Source: Chitinophaga pinensis (GTDB lineage Bacteria; Bacteroidota; Bacteroidia; Chitinophagales; LD1). Taken from it: a stretch of DNA of 36,902 nt. Below are positions 15,915-23,604 of the stretch, piece by piece. The notes beneath the pieces are model-generated. The model did not search any database, was not told the origin of the DNA, and saw only the letters and a program-made list of their open reading frames with translations. The stretch is from contig CAMBIM010000006.1 in assembly GCA_945867505.1 (NCBI GenBank), positions 1 to 36,902 on the forward strand. The letters run 5' to 3'. A program made the translations under genes and the position numbers. Within the stretch, counting starts at the first letter, position 1; each line of letters opens with the position of its first letter.

Positions 15915-16868
15915 TTATGCAATAATTCGTTGAAGCTTCTTTTTTGTATAAACCAAAATTGAGCCTTGATGATAACGATTTAGCAGGGCAAGATATTCTT
16001 CGTAATAAAAGTAAACATCGGGCAAGTAATACCATAACGAGCCGATGTTTTTGAGGTGAAGTTTTCTGAAATATTTTTCAGGAGCAATAAACACTTTGTC
16101 TTTGTTCATCATGAGCGGTTTAATGCCCGCCCAATGAACTACGGTATCTTGTTTAACTACCGGTTCGTTGTTTGAAAACGAAAAAGTAGTTTCCAATTGT
16201 TGAATAGACCAAACCGGAACTATTGTTTGAAGATGTTTCTCCGATGCCTTCAATTCTCCTTTTTCATGCGCTAAAAAAATCAGATAATTTATCATGCCCT
16301 GTGGCTCGGCTGGCATCAGCGATTTGTCTTTCTTCCACAGCCAGTACATTTGCTTAAATTTTTCGAGGTCAAGAATTCCGCGCTTGCCGATAAAAACACC
16401 TGCATTAAAAAAATGACACTGTTGCCAGTTAAATTTCTCGACAAAATCAAATAGCCGTTCGTAATCAAAATACTGAGTCTTATATATTTTCTCGTTATAG
16501 GGCTCGTGCGGTTCGTTGTAAAAAAAATCAGCCTCTTCAATATTTATATGGCGAAGAATGTTTCCCCAAAGCACCAGGTCTGAATCGAGATAAAGAAATT
16601 TTTCGAACGGACTTTCCCAAAAGGCAATCATGTTTGTGCAGCGCGAACCAAAACAGTTGTCGCGGAGAAAATCGTTTTTCACATCCTTCTTTTTTATTAC
16701 ATGCGAAATGTTGTACGTATTCAGCGCCTCACCCAGCGGAAAATCTCCGTCCTGAATAATACAGATAGGAAGTTCGGGTGCGAATTTTTTAATGCTGGCG
16801 AGTAAACCTTTAGTGAGATAAAAATCGCCAACGTAGGTGGTGAGGACAATGCCAAAATCTTTATTCAT
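15915..16868 (-). CDS. GT-A-fold glycosyltransferase, GT8-like
   Basis: The 317-residue soluble protein has the layout of a retaining GT-A glycosyltransferase. The N-terminal strand is FGIVLTTYVGDFYLTKGLLASI, the DxD metal/nucleotide-sugar motif is in KFLYLDSDLVLWG (D95, D97), and FFNAGVFIGKRG and VHWAGIKP resemble the acceptor and C-terminal motifs of GT8-type enzymes. No membrane segment is seen. Donor and acceptor are unknown; surface polysaccharide or LPS modification is likely. It lies between birA (divergent) and rsfS, which are usually adjacent in this phylum, so it may be a later insertion. It ends 34 bp before the rsfS -7 box and is probably transcribed on its own from the birA side. 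Confidence 0.78.
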   Translation of the reverse strand: MNKDFGIVLTTYVGDFYLTKGLLASIKKFAPELPICIIQDGDFPLGEALNTYNISHVIKKKDVKNDFLRDNCFGSRCTNMIAFWESPFEKFLYLDSDLVLWGNILRHINIEEADFFYNEPHEPYNEKIYKTQYFDYERLFDFVEKFNWQQCHFFNAGVFIGKRGILDLEKFKQMYWLWKKDKSLMPAEPQGMINYLIFLAHEKGELKASEKHLQTIVPVWSIQQLETTFSFSNNEPVVKQDTVVHWAGIKPLMMNKDKVFIAPEKYFRKLHLKNIGSLWYYLPDVYFYYEEYLALLNRYHQGSILVYTKKKLQRIIA

Positions 16869-16974
16869 GAGCTATCTGTTTCAAATTGCGGTTAATAATA
16901 GGAAGAAGAAAATAATTTAAAAGAAGAAGAAGCCATTTTTGCCTGCGAACAATCTAATTGCGTATTTTTAGAAA

Positions 16975-17736
16975 ATGAGAATTGAACCCACTACACTTTT
17001 TGTTGGCAAAAATATTATTGAACTTGAAATGGTAGATTCAACCAATACTTATGCAAAAGAATTGCTTGCCAAAGAAAAACCGGTAGAAGGGACAATTGTA
17101 TTTGCGCATGAGCAACACAGTGGGCGCGGGCAAATGGGCAACACTTGGGAAACCGAAGCTGGAAAGAATCTTACGGTTAGCTTTATTTTGTATCCCGATT
17201 TTTTGGATGCCGATAAACAGTTTTACCTGAACATGGCAATAAGCCTGGCTTTAAAAGATTTTTGCGAGAGTGTATTGCCCGATGAAATAAAAATTAAGTG
17301 GCCCAACGATATTTACTGGCACGATAAAAAACTGGGTGGAATTTTAATTGAGAATACCATTAGCGGAAATCGAATTTCATCATCTGTTATAGGTATAGGC
17401 ATTAACGTAAATCAGGAAGAGTTTGACGGGACATTGCCAAACCCGGTTTCGCTTTTACAGATTTCGAATTTTGAATTTAAGCTAGCTAATTTAATTGAAG
17501 GACTAAGTGTATTTATAGAAAAGTATTATCTGCAATTGCGCCAATTGCATTTTAATTTTTTGGATAAAGGTTACACTGTTGCGTTATACCGATATCAACA
17601 AACACACGAGTTTAAAAAAGGCGAACAGATTATACGAGGCGAAATAAACGGTGTAGCAAAAGATGGCAAACTAATCTTTCATTCGGGCGGAAAAGAAATG
17701 CGGTTTGCGTTTAAGGAGATTGAGTTTGTTATTTAA
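16975..17736 (+). CDS. birA: biotin--[acetyl-CoA-carboxylase] ligase
   Basis: BirA activates biotin with ATP and attaches it to the biotin carboxyl carrier protein. The 253-residue protein has the ligase motifs SGRGQMGNTWE (residues 49-59) and KWPNDIYWHDKKLGGILIEN (109-128), and a short C-terminal SH3-like domain (IIRGEINGVAKDGKLIFHSGG). There is no N-terminal helix-turn-helix, so it is a group I enzyme without biotin-operator repression. ATG at 16975 fits the usual N-terminus. It is divergent from the glycosyltransferase and converges with the EEP gene, with only 4 bp between stops. Confidence 0.94.
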   Translation: MRIEPTTLFVGKNIIELEMVDSTNTYAKELLAKEKPVEGTIVFAHEQHSGRGQMGNTWETEAGKNLTVSFILYPDFLDADKQFYLNMAISLALKDFCESVLPDEIKIKWPNDIYWHDKKLGGILIENTISGNRISSSVIGIGINVNQEEFDGTLPNPVSLLQISNFEFKLANLIEGLSVFIEKYYLQLRQLHFNFLDKGYTVALYRYQQTHEFKKGEQIIRGEINGVAKDGKLIFHSGGKEMRFAFKEIEFVI

Positions 17737-17740
17737 GTCA

Positions 17741-18808
17741 TTACTTCAACTTAATTTTCATTTTAACCGGTTGGTGGTCGCTGAAATCGAAGCCCATATC
17801 AACCCCTTTTACTTCTTCTACTTCTATGTTTGGCGAAGTGAAATAGTAATCAATAACCGTAGTAAATGTTTTAGCAGCATCAAACGAGTATTTGTTTTTA
17901 CGGTTAGTAGCAGTAGTTGAATCGTAAGCGTAGTTCCAGCCGGTAACGTAATTCGGGTCATTGTTCTTTAAATACAATTGGTCGTCTTCGGGTTCTTTCT
18001 CCCAAGTGTGCACGTTGAACGATGGAGGCGCAATATTCCAATCGCCACCCAGCACTACATAGTTTCCTTTAGCGTATTCTTCTTCCAATATCTTTTTGGT
18101 TAAAGCCATTTGTTCTTTCTTAACGCTGCCATCGTCATATGCTTCAAAGTGCGTGTTGATGACGAGCAAATCTTTTCCGTTAGCTAGCTTGTAGCGTTGC
18201 ATCAGTAAGCATCTCTCCAGGTAAAACAGTTTGCGCGGAAAATCGCTGATACCCGGTAGGGCAATTCGTTTTGACTCTACTGGTGTAAATTTTGAAAGGG
18301 TTTGCAAGCCGCCATATACTTTACCAATAGGGTTGGTGAATGGAAACGGCAAATATTCTACCTGATAATTGGGCGTGAAAGCATAATTATGTCTTGGCAA
18401 TACGTTAGCAAACTGCTCTGCCTGGTCAATTTTCCAACTGCGCTTGCTGCTGCGGTCAACTTCTTGCAGCATGATAAAATCAACATCTGTATTCTCTGCA
18501 AAAAACTTCTTCATGCCTTCGTTATTCTTCAGCACATGTTCTTTAGGTGAGGTAACCATCTTTCCGCCATCGTAAAAAAAGTCGACTTCTTTACCCAAGC
18601 CACCGTAACCCACGTTCCAAATCATAAATGACAAAGTAGAATCGGAAATTGGACTTGAATCTGTAATTGCAGATTTTGGGTTGGTCAACTCCACCACCTC
18701 TACCGGTGCAGGTTTAAACTTGGTGATGATGCCAAACAAAATCATTCCGCCTACATATAGTATAGCGCTTATTAAAAGAATGCCCACGAATAATAACCCT
18801 TGCTTCAT
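17741..18808 (-). CDS. endonuclease/exonuclease/phosphatase-family hydrolase, membrane-anchored
   Basis: The 355-residue protein has an N-terminal membrane segment (LLFVGILLISAILYVGGMILFG) and an EEP catalytic domain facing the periplasm or outside. Motifs in order are MIWNVGYGG, MLQEVDRSSKRS (metal-binding Glu), VINTHFEAYD, LGGDWNIA and the C-terminal SDHQPVKM. These are the catalytic Asn, Glu, Asp and His positions of DNase I/sphingomyelinase-like enzymes. The substrate may be nucleic acid, a phospholipid or a phosphosugar; the anchoring favours a lipid or extracellular phosphoester. It is divergent from the serine hydrolase with an 88-bp gap. Confidence 0.85.
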   Translation of the reverse strand: MKQGLLFVGILLISAILYVGGMILFGIITKFKPAPVEVVELTNPKSAITDSSPISDSTLSFMIWNVGYGGLGKEVDFFYDGGKMVTSPKEHVLKNNEGMKKFFAENTDVDFIMLQEVDRSSKRSWKIDQAEQFANVLPRHNYAFTPNYQVEYLPFPFTNPIGKVYGGLQTLSKFTPVESKRIALPGISDFPRKLFYLERCLLMQRYKLANGKDLLVINTHFEAYDDGSVKKEQMALTKKILEEEYAKGNYVVLGGDWNIAPPSFNVHTWEKEPEDDQLYLKNNDPNYVTGWNYAYDSTTATNRKNKYSFDAAKTFTTVIDYYFTSPNIEVEEVKGVDMGFDFSDHQPVKMKIKLK

Positions 18809-18896
18809 GTTTTTAAATTTCAGCGCAAGATAATTTCTACATTTGAATTGACGATAACAAAATCATAGTTTTCATTTCATCACCAAAATCAAAGTA

Positions 18897-19727
18897 ATGA
18901 ATCACTTTACCTGGACCTGGAAACAAGAGGGAGAAACAATTAGCGCACAAGGCTGGAACCCGCCACAAACCAAAGGGGTGGTTTGCATTGTGCATGGCTT
19001 TAACGAACACAGCAGCCGCTATGCCGATGCTGCTGAATGCCTATGCGCGGCCGGTTATGCGGTATTAACTTACGATGAATTTGGACACGGAAACACTACC
19101 GGTAAACGCGGACATGCGCCAACGTATGATGCGTTTTTAGATTCGGTGAAAATAATTTTAGATGAAGCGGAAACCCGTTTCCCCGGTGTAAAGAAATTTT
19201 TGTGGGGTCACAGTATGGGGGGAGGTATTGTGTTGAACTATTTATTGAAACGCCAGCCGAACATTGCCGGTGCTATTGCTACCGGCCCGCTATTAAAGCT
19301 GGGTTTTGAACCACCAGCTTTTAAAGTGTTTTTGGCTAAGATGATGGTGAATATTTATCCTGCATTTAGCGAAAGTGCTCCGCTTGATTCATCCGCTATT
19401 TCGCGCGATAAAGAAGAAGTGCGCAAGTATGATGCCGACCCTTTTAACCACGGTAAAATTACTGCCGGAACTTTCTTTGGAATGTTTAGTGCCGGCAAAT
19501 GGAACATTGAACATGCCGGTGAATTGAAGGTTCCTGTCCTGCTGATGCACGGCACTGCCGATAAACTTACTTCGCCCGAAGGCACCAAAGAGTTTGCTGC
19601 TAATGCGCCAAAGAATTTGGTAACGCTTAAACTTTGGGATGGTTTTTATCACGAGCTGCACAACGAACCCGAAGCGGACAGAAGTCAGGTGTTTGCGTTT
19701 ATCACTAACTGGCTGAACGGAAAGTAG
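18897..19727 (+). CDS. alpha/beta hydrolase, monoacylglycerol lipase/lysophospholipase-like
   Basis: The 276-residue protein is a serine hydrolase of the Hydrolase_4 (lysophospholipase) group. Seen are VHGFNEHSSRY (oxyanion loop), the nucleophile elbow GHSMGGG with S106, MHGTADKLTS with D222, and DGFYHELHNEP with H252. These complete the catalytic triad. Members hydrolyse monoglycerides, lysophospholipids or other esters; YDEFGHGNTTGKRGHAP is typical of the monoglyceride-lipase branch. No signal peptide is present. The next gene begins 1 bp after its stop, so the two are an operon. A TAGTTTTC box (18866-18873) is a weak promoter candidate. Confidence 0.88.
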   Translation: MNHFTWTWKQEGETISAQGWNPPQTKGVVCIVHGFNEHSSRYADAAECLCAAGYAVLTYDEFGHGNTTGKRGHAPTYDAFLDSVKIILDEAETRFPGVKKFLWGHSMGGGIVLNYLLKRQPNIAGAIATGPLLKLGFEPPAFKVFLAKMMVNIYPAFSESAPLDSSAISRDKEEVRKYDADPFNHGKITAGTFFGMFSAGKWNIEHAGELKVPVLLMHGTADKLTSPEGTKEFAANAPKNLVTLKLWDGFYHELHNEPEADRSQVFAFITNWLNGK

Positions 19728-19728
19728 T

Positions 19729-20343
19729 GTGCTAAAAAAACTCTTCTTCATTTTTCTATTTCTGCTTTTAACCGGAGCGGCTCTCTATCTTTTCCGAACG
19801 CCCATACTTCGTTCATTCGCTACTTTTTTGATAAGAGAAGATAGCCTTCAAACGGCTGATGCCATTTTTATTTTATCGGGTGGCGGGTACGATAGAGGCA
19901 ACGAAGCCGCTAAAATTTACGATGCCGGTTGGGCTCCGGTAATTGTTTGCACCGGTGGTAACGAAATGCCGATGTTATGCGTGTTTGATATTGATACGCT
20001 GGAAAGCGATATGGCGCGCTGCAACCTGTTGCAGTTGGGTATACCCGATTCGGTAATTGTAATGATACGCCAGGGCACCAGCACTAAAGAGGAGTTTAAA
20101 ATTATTCTGCGCTACTGCGCACAGCATAATCTTAGCCGCATTATTATTATTACCTCTAAACTGCATACCTACCGCGTAAACGATGTGTTTAGAAAAACCA
20201 TGAAAGATGCGGGAGTAGATTTGATTATCCGCGCTGCCAAAAATTCGCGCTTTAATGAGTTGGAATGGTGGAAAACCGAAGAGGGTTTAATTGCCATTAA
20301 CAACGAATGGATTAAGACCTTGTATTACTGGTGGAAGTATTAA
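19729..20343 (+). CDS. YdcF/SanA/ElyC-family (DUF218) membrane-anchored protein
   Basis: The 204-residue protein has one N-terminal membrane helix (LFFIFLFLLLTGAALYLF) followed by a DUF218 domain. Recognisable segments are ADAIFILSGGGYDRGNEAAKIYDAG, GIPDSVI, TSTKEEFKIIL, IIIITSKLHTYRVNDVF and the conserved terminal WWKTEEGLIAINNEW. Family members SanA and ElyC influence the cell envelope and peptidoglycan or lipid-carrier recycling; the exact chemistry is unsettled. Start codon is GTG at 19729, 1 bp after the hydrolase stop. A strong inverted repeat begins 4 bp after its stop and may end transcription. Confidence 0.85.
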   Translation: MLKKLFFIFLFLLLTGAALYLFRTPILRSFATFLIREDSLQTADAIFILSGGGYDRGNEAAKIYDAGWAPVIVCTGGNEMPMLCVFDIDTLESDMARCNLLQLGIPDSVIVMIRQGTSTKEEFKIILRYCAQHNLSRIIIITSKLHTYRVNDVFRKTMKDAGVDLIIRAAKNSRFNELEWWKTEEGLIAINNEWIKTLYYWWKY

Positions 20344-20347
20344 ATAC

Positions 20348-20413
20348 ACAGCCACGAATTTCACGAATTAATACAAAAGTGATTTGTCTTTAATTCGTGA
20401 AATTCGTGGCTGT
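20348..20413. repeat. 24-bp perfect inverted repeat with internal hairpin
   Basis: The left arm 20348-20371 and right arm 20390-20413 are perfect reverse complements. The arms read ACAGCCACGAATTTCACG plus AATTAA and its complement. Inside, acaaa (20373-20377) pairs with tttgt (20383-20387) around a 5-nt loop. Each arm carries two CACGAATT words. It lies just after the YdcF-like gene and may act as a terminator. A related half-site lies at 1210-1228. Confidence 0.9.
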
Positions 20414-20489
20414 TTCTCTTTCCTATTTATGGCTACCATCACAATCTTCCCTTCCTGAGTAACCTGTTTTTTTACTCCCTCACCAACTT

Positions 20490-20550
20490 AAGCGCGTAGC
20501 GTGGAGGCTTTACTCTTTTTCCTTTTCTTTTTATTTTGGCTTAAACAAAA
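20490..20550. repeat. pyrimidine-rich repeat-like intergenic block
   Basis: The block starts AAGCGCGTAGCGTGGAGGC and runs into a long pyrimidine tract (20509-20537) ending TTTTGGCTTAAACAAAA. It directly precedes the ATG at 20556 of an unknown gene. I recall very similar blocks with spurious translations rich in Leu and Phe in other Bacteroidota; not searched. It may supply the leader of the downstream gene. Confidence 0.35.
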
Positions 20551-20555
20551 CTGTT

Positions 20556-21026
20556 ATGGCGGTATATTTTCAAAACACACTACTGGCATCTGGCGATTTT
20601 ATACGCATTACCCGCAAGTATTCATCTCCACAAAGTTTAAGCCGCGCGCGCAAACGGGGCACGGCTCATATAGTAGCTATTGGCAGAATGCGGTTTGCGC
20701 ATACCACGCCCGAACAAGTGGCAGCTTTTCATGCTATTGGTTCGTGGCAAAACTTACAGGTAATAACCGAGGTGCCGGGTGGCTTAAGTTCGTTAAACAG
20801 CATCAGCAAAAAAATAGGGGTGGGCGAAGCGCAACTAATAAGTTGGGCTGTGTTCAACCGTATAGATGTTTACTGGATAGGCGGAACTTTTTTTGGCAAC
20901 CAGCAACTGCTAAAGGCAATTGCCGATGGTGAGGACCAAAGAATGAATTCGTTTAACAAGAAGACCAAGAAACAATTAGAGGAGATGTATAGAAAGCAAT
21001 TCGCACATATACTTAAGCAACCGTAA
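20556..21026 (+). CDS. protein of unknown function
   Basis: The 156-residue product has no signal peptide or clear membrane segment and no recognised domain. It is basic at the N-terminus (RITRKYSSPQSLSRARKRG), has a central globular-looking part (AHIVAIGRMRFAHTTPEQVAAFHAIG, SLNSISKKIGVGEAQLISWAVF) and a Lys/Glu-rich C-terminal helix. A competing frame (20501-20932) overlaps it, but this frame has more protein-like composition and an ATG. It is flanked by repeats on both sides (20348-20550 and 21030-21349), so it could be recently acquired or a fast-evolving gene. No function is proposed. Confidence 0.5.
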   Translation: MAVYFQNTLLASGDFIRITRKYSSPQSLSRARKRGTAHIVAIGRMRFAHTTPEQVAAFHAIGSWQNLQVITEVPGGLSSLNSISKKIGVGEAQLISWAVFNRIDVYWIGGTFFGNQQLLKAIADGEDQRMNSFNKKTKKQLEEMYRKQFAHILKQP

Positions 21027-21029
21027 AAG

Positions 21030-21074
21030 GGCAATTTTTATAATAAATGCCTTTCTTTCTTCTATAAAATTGCC
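21030..21074 (+). terminator. AT-rich hairpin 3 bp after the unknown gene
   Basis: GGCAATTTTTATA (21030-21042) pairs with TATAAAATTGCC (21063-21074), twelve pairs with one bulge and a 20-nt loop rich in CTTT. There is no terminal T-tract, so the terminator role is tentative. Confidence 0.4.
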
Positions 21075-21097
21075 ATTTACCTTACCAATTAGGCCTT

Positions 21098-21349
21098 TTG
21101 CAGGTCGTAAAGGGCAATAACGGAATTCTGATATATACCTTGCAGACTTGAAAGGTTAATAACAGAATCCTGATATGTGCCAGCCTGACCGGAAAGGACT
21201 ATAACTGAATTCTGTTAGTTACCTGTCACACCTGCAAGGATAATAAGGGAATTCTCACATATACCTGACAGGTCAGAAAAGATGATAATAGAAACCCCAC
21301 ATTAACCTGCGCGACCTGCAAACTGGCTATTTGGAACCGATTATTTGCA
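21098..21349. repeat. degenerate tandem array, six units with exact 42-bp period
   Basis: Units are 21098-21139, 21140-21181, 21182-21223, 21224-21265, 21266-21307 and a weaker sixth at 21308-21349 that enters the GH3 stop region. Shared columns are an AAAGG word near unit positions 13-17, ATAA near 20-23, GAAT near 26-29 and terminal ACC/GCC. Units differ at many sites but keep length without any indel. This array fills most of the ~300-bp gap (21027-21326) between the convergent unknown gene and GH3 gene; nothing else is seen there except the hairpin at 21030. Confidence 0.85.
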
Positions 21350-23531
21350 AAGTATGAGTAAGCATTTGTGTGCTGCGCGAAGAATTACCAACCAGAACTT
21401 CATACTTGCCTTTATCTATACCCCAAGCATTAATGTCGGGATAGAAAAACTCTAAATCTTTCCGACTGAAGGTAAATTCTACTTGGCGCTCTTCGTTTGG
21501 CTCTAAATAAATCTTGCTGAAGCCGCGCAATAGTTTTTCCGGTCGCTCCTCTTTAGTTTCAGGAAAGACGATATACAACTGTACTACTTCTGCACCGGCT
21601 CTGGCTCCGGTGTTTTTAATCTTTACAGAAACATTTACTGTTTCAGAAACCTGTGAGGTTTGTAAATCAGAAATCTGAAACTGCGTATAGCTCAAACCAT
21701 AACCGAAAGGATAGCGCGGCTGCTTGTCCTCCGCTGGCGGAGGTGTTCCGCTGCTTTGAGCGGAACGGAGGTGGTTAAGCTCATACTTATCAAAAAGCGT
21801 GTAGCCATGATAGTAACCGTAATCAACCGCAGTATCGAAAGAATTAAACGGAGGCAAATCGCTTTCTAATTTCGGAACGGTGAAAGGCAATTTGCCGCTT
21901 GGGTTTACATCGCCAAATAAAATACGCGCCAGTGCATTGCCGCCTTCCATACCGTTGTAGAAAGTTTCGATAATAGCCGAAACTTCTTCGCGCCATTCTT
22001 CTACCGTAACAGCACTGCCCGCTACCAAGCTCACCACAATGTTTTTGTTTACCGAAGCAGCGGCATGTATTACATCAATATCCCGCTGATGCAAATGCAG
22101 GTATTCTCTATCGCCACCTACACCCAATATACCGGTGCGGGTAATAAAGTTTTTCTTATCGGGGTTTTTCTTATCGCGAATTTGCCCGTTGCCGATAAAC
22201 TCGCCTTCGTCTTTATAGGTAGTGCCGGAAATCACAATTACAGCATCTGCTCCTCCGCATATTTTTTTTACTGAATCGACATTATTGGTGGTGGTGACAA
22301 TCTCTACACCGGTTCCGGCAAAATAATTCTTAATGCCATCGAGCGGAGAAACAATGTAAGTCGGAAACACGCGGCTGCTGCCGTGGTCGCCTGTTTGTTT
22401 TACATCCGCCAGCGAGCCTATTACGGCAATGCGTTTTATTTTTTCTTTATGAAGAGGAAGGAAGGAGTTGTCGTTCTTCAATAACACGGCACTCTTCTCG
22501 GCCACTTCGCGCGCTAAATCGGTATGCGCTTTACAACCCGCTAAACTTTTAGGATACTGCTGCACATCTTTCTGCGAAGCATAAAATAACTTGGTGCAGA
22601 TGATGGGCAAAACCAAATCATCAATTTGTTGCTCTTTAATCTTACCATCTGCCAATAATTTTTTGATGGTAGAAAGTTTGTAGATAGTGTTGCTTGGCAT
22701 TTCAATATTCATACCGGCTTCAATTCCTTTTTGCGCATCGTAAAGTCCGTTCTGCCAATCGCTGGTTATATAACCTTTAAAGCCCCATTGGTTGCGCAGA
22801 ATATCGGTCAGCAGCAATTTGCTGTGCCCGCAGTATTCGCCATTCAGTTTATTGTACGCGCTCATTACCGAAGCCGCGCCCCGCTCTATTACTTTTTTAA
22901 AATGCGGAAGGTAAACCTCGTGCAGCGTGCGCTCATCCATGTTCATGGTGCCGCCAAACCGGTTGTTCTCCATGCTGTTGGCGGCAAAGTGTTTTACACA
23001 AGCCTGCACATTGTGTTTCTGAATTCCCTCCACCAAAGCCGAAGCCATTTCGCCTACATGGTGCGGGTCTTCGCCATACGTTTCCTGCGCTCTACCCCAA
23101 GCCGGATGGCGCAATAAATTCATACACACTGCACCGCTGTAGTTAGCGCCCAAGGCGCGGATTTCTTCTGCCATGGCTTCGCCAACACGCTTTTCCAAAT
23201 CAACATCCCAACTGGCTCCACGCGCCATGGTAACCGGAAAAGCTGTGGTGCCTTTAGTTAAACTAACCCCTCGCGGACCATCTAAAAATATAGTGGAAGA
23301 AATTCCTAAGCGTTTACTGCCACCTGCATGTACCGGTTTTATTTTTTTAGAAAAGAGGATAGACAAGCCGAAACGTACCACGCCATGTCCGTGCATTTCG
23401 TACACCTTTTCTTTTAAACTCATTTGCGCAATAAGTGCGCGGGCGGTGGTGTCGGCTTCTTGTGCTGTCATGGTTTGTGCGGTTGAAGTGGTAGCGGTAA
23501 ATAATAAGAATAGTGGGATAATACGAAACAT
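21327..23531 (-). CDS. glycoside hydrolase family 3 beta-glucosidase-like enzyme
   Basis: The 734-residue protein starts with a signal peptide (FRIIPLFLLFTATTSTAQ) and is probably periplasmic. The N-terminal TIM-barrel domain contains FLDGPRGV, FPVTMARGASWD, GRAQETYGEDP, CVKHFAANS and GYITSDW, whose D258 is the predicted nucleophile. The (alpha/beta)6 domain includes VLLKNDNSFLPL and IAVIGSLAD, and a fibronectin-III-like domain closes the protein (VKIKNTGARAGAEVVQLYI). It resembles BglX-type enzymes cleaving beta-glucosides or beta-xylosides from oligosaccharides. Just before YPFGYGLSYTQF it carries ~16 extra residues (HLRSAQSSGTPPPAED, ~586-602) encoded by a palindromic element. No SusC/SusD neighbours are present, so it is not part of a polysaccharide-utilisation locus here. 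Confidence 0.92.
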   Translation of the reverse strand: MFRIIPLFLLFTATTSTAQTMTAQEADTTARALIAQMSLKEKVYEMHGHGVVRFGLSILFSKKIKPVHAGGSKRLGISSTIFLDGPRGVSLTKGTTAFPVTMARGASWDVDLEKRVGEAMAEEIRALGANYSGAVCMNLLRHPAWGRAQETYGEDPHHVGEMASALVEGIQKHNVQACVKHFAANSMENNRFGGTMNMDERTLHEVYLPHFKKVIERGAASVMSAYNKLNGEYCGHSKLLLTDILRNQWGFKGYITSDWQNGLYDAQKGIEAGMNIEMPSNTIYKLSTIKKLLADGKIKEQQIDDLVLPIICTKLFYASQKDVQQYPKSLAGCKAHTDLAREVAEKSAVLLKNDNSFLPLHKEKIKRIAVIGSLADVKQTGDHGSSRVFPTYIVSPLDGIKNYFAGTGVEIVTTTNNVDSVKKICGGADAVIVISGTTYKDEGEFIGNGQIRDKKNPDKKNFITRTGILGVGGDREYLHLHQRDIDVIHAAASVNKNIVVSLVAGSAVTVEEWREEVSAIIETFYNGMEGGNALARILFGDVNPSGKLPFTVPKLESDLPPFNSFDTAVDYGYYHGYTLFDKYELNHLRSAQSSGTPPPAEDKQPRYPFGYGLSYTQFQISDLQTSQVSETVNVSVKIKNTGARAGAEVVQLYIVFPETKEERPEKLLRGFSKIYLEPNEERQVEFTFSRKDLEFFYPDINAWGIDKGKYEVLVGNSSRSTQMLTHTLQIIGSK
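21727..21774. repeat. double-hairpin palindromic element inside the GH3 gene
   Basis: CCTCCGC (21728-21734) pairs with GCGGAGG (21737-21743) and GTTCCGCT (21745-21752) pairs with AGCGGAAC (21759-21766), both perfect. GGAGGTGG follows (21767-21774). The 48-bp length is a multiple of three and leaves the GH3 frame open. Confidence 0.85.
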
Positions 23532-23567
23532 AGTAAAGCCAAAATAAACAAATATGACTGCTGCCGA

Positions 23568-23597
23568 TTTTCAGATTAAATACAAAAGCTATTTTTG
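23568..23597 (+). promoter_or_regulatory. Bacteroidota-type promoter for the small secreted protein
   Basis: TTTT (23568-23571) is followed after 18 bp by TATTTTTG (23590-23597), an exact TAnnTTTG. The ATG is 7 bp downstream of the box, so the leader would be very short or absent. Confidence 0.5.
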
Positions 23598-23604
23598 AAG
23601 CCTT

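Noticed and set aside
15902-15941. AAGAAGC/GCTTCTT pairing across the glycosyltransferase stop as a terminator
   Set aside because: The 26-nt loop is long and the T-tract is on the wrong strand for the minus-strand gene; local GAAGAA repeats create such pairings by chance.
20501-20932. 143-residue frame overlapping the unknown gene at 20556
   Set aside because: Starts inside a pyrimidine tract (Leu/Phe-rich), is then rich in Trp, Cys, His and Arg, and is out of frame with the more protein-like ORF beginning with ATG at 20556.
21098-21349. Possible CRISPR array
   Set aside because: Similarity is spread over the whole 42-bp unit rather than in identical repeats separated by unique spacers, and no cas gene is present.
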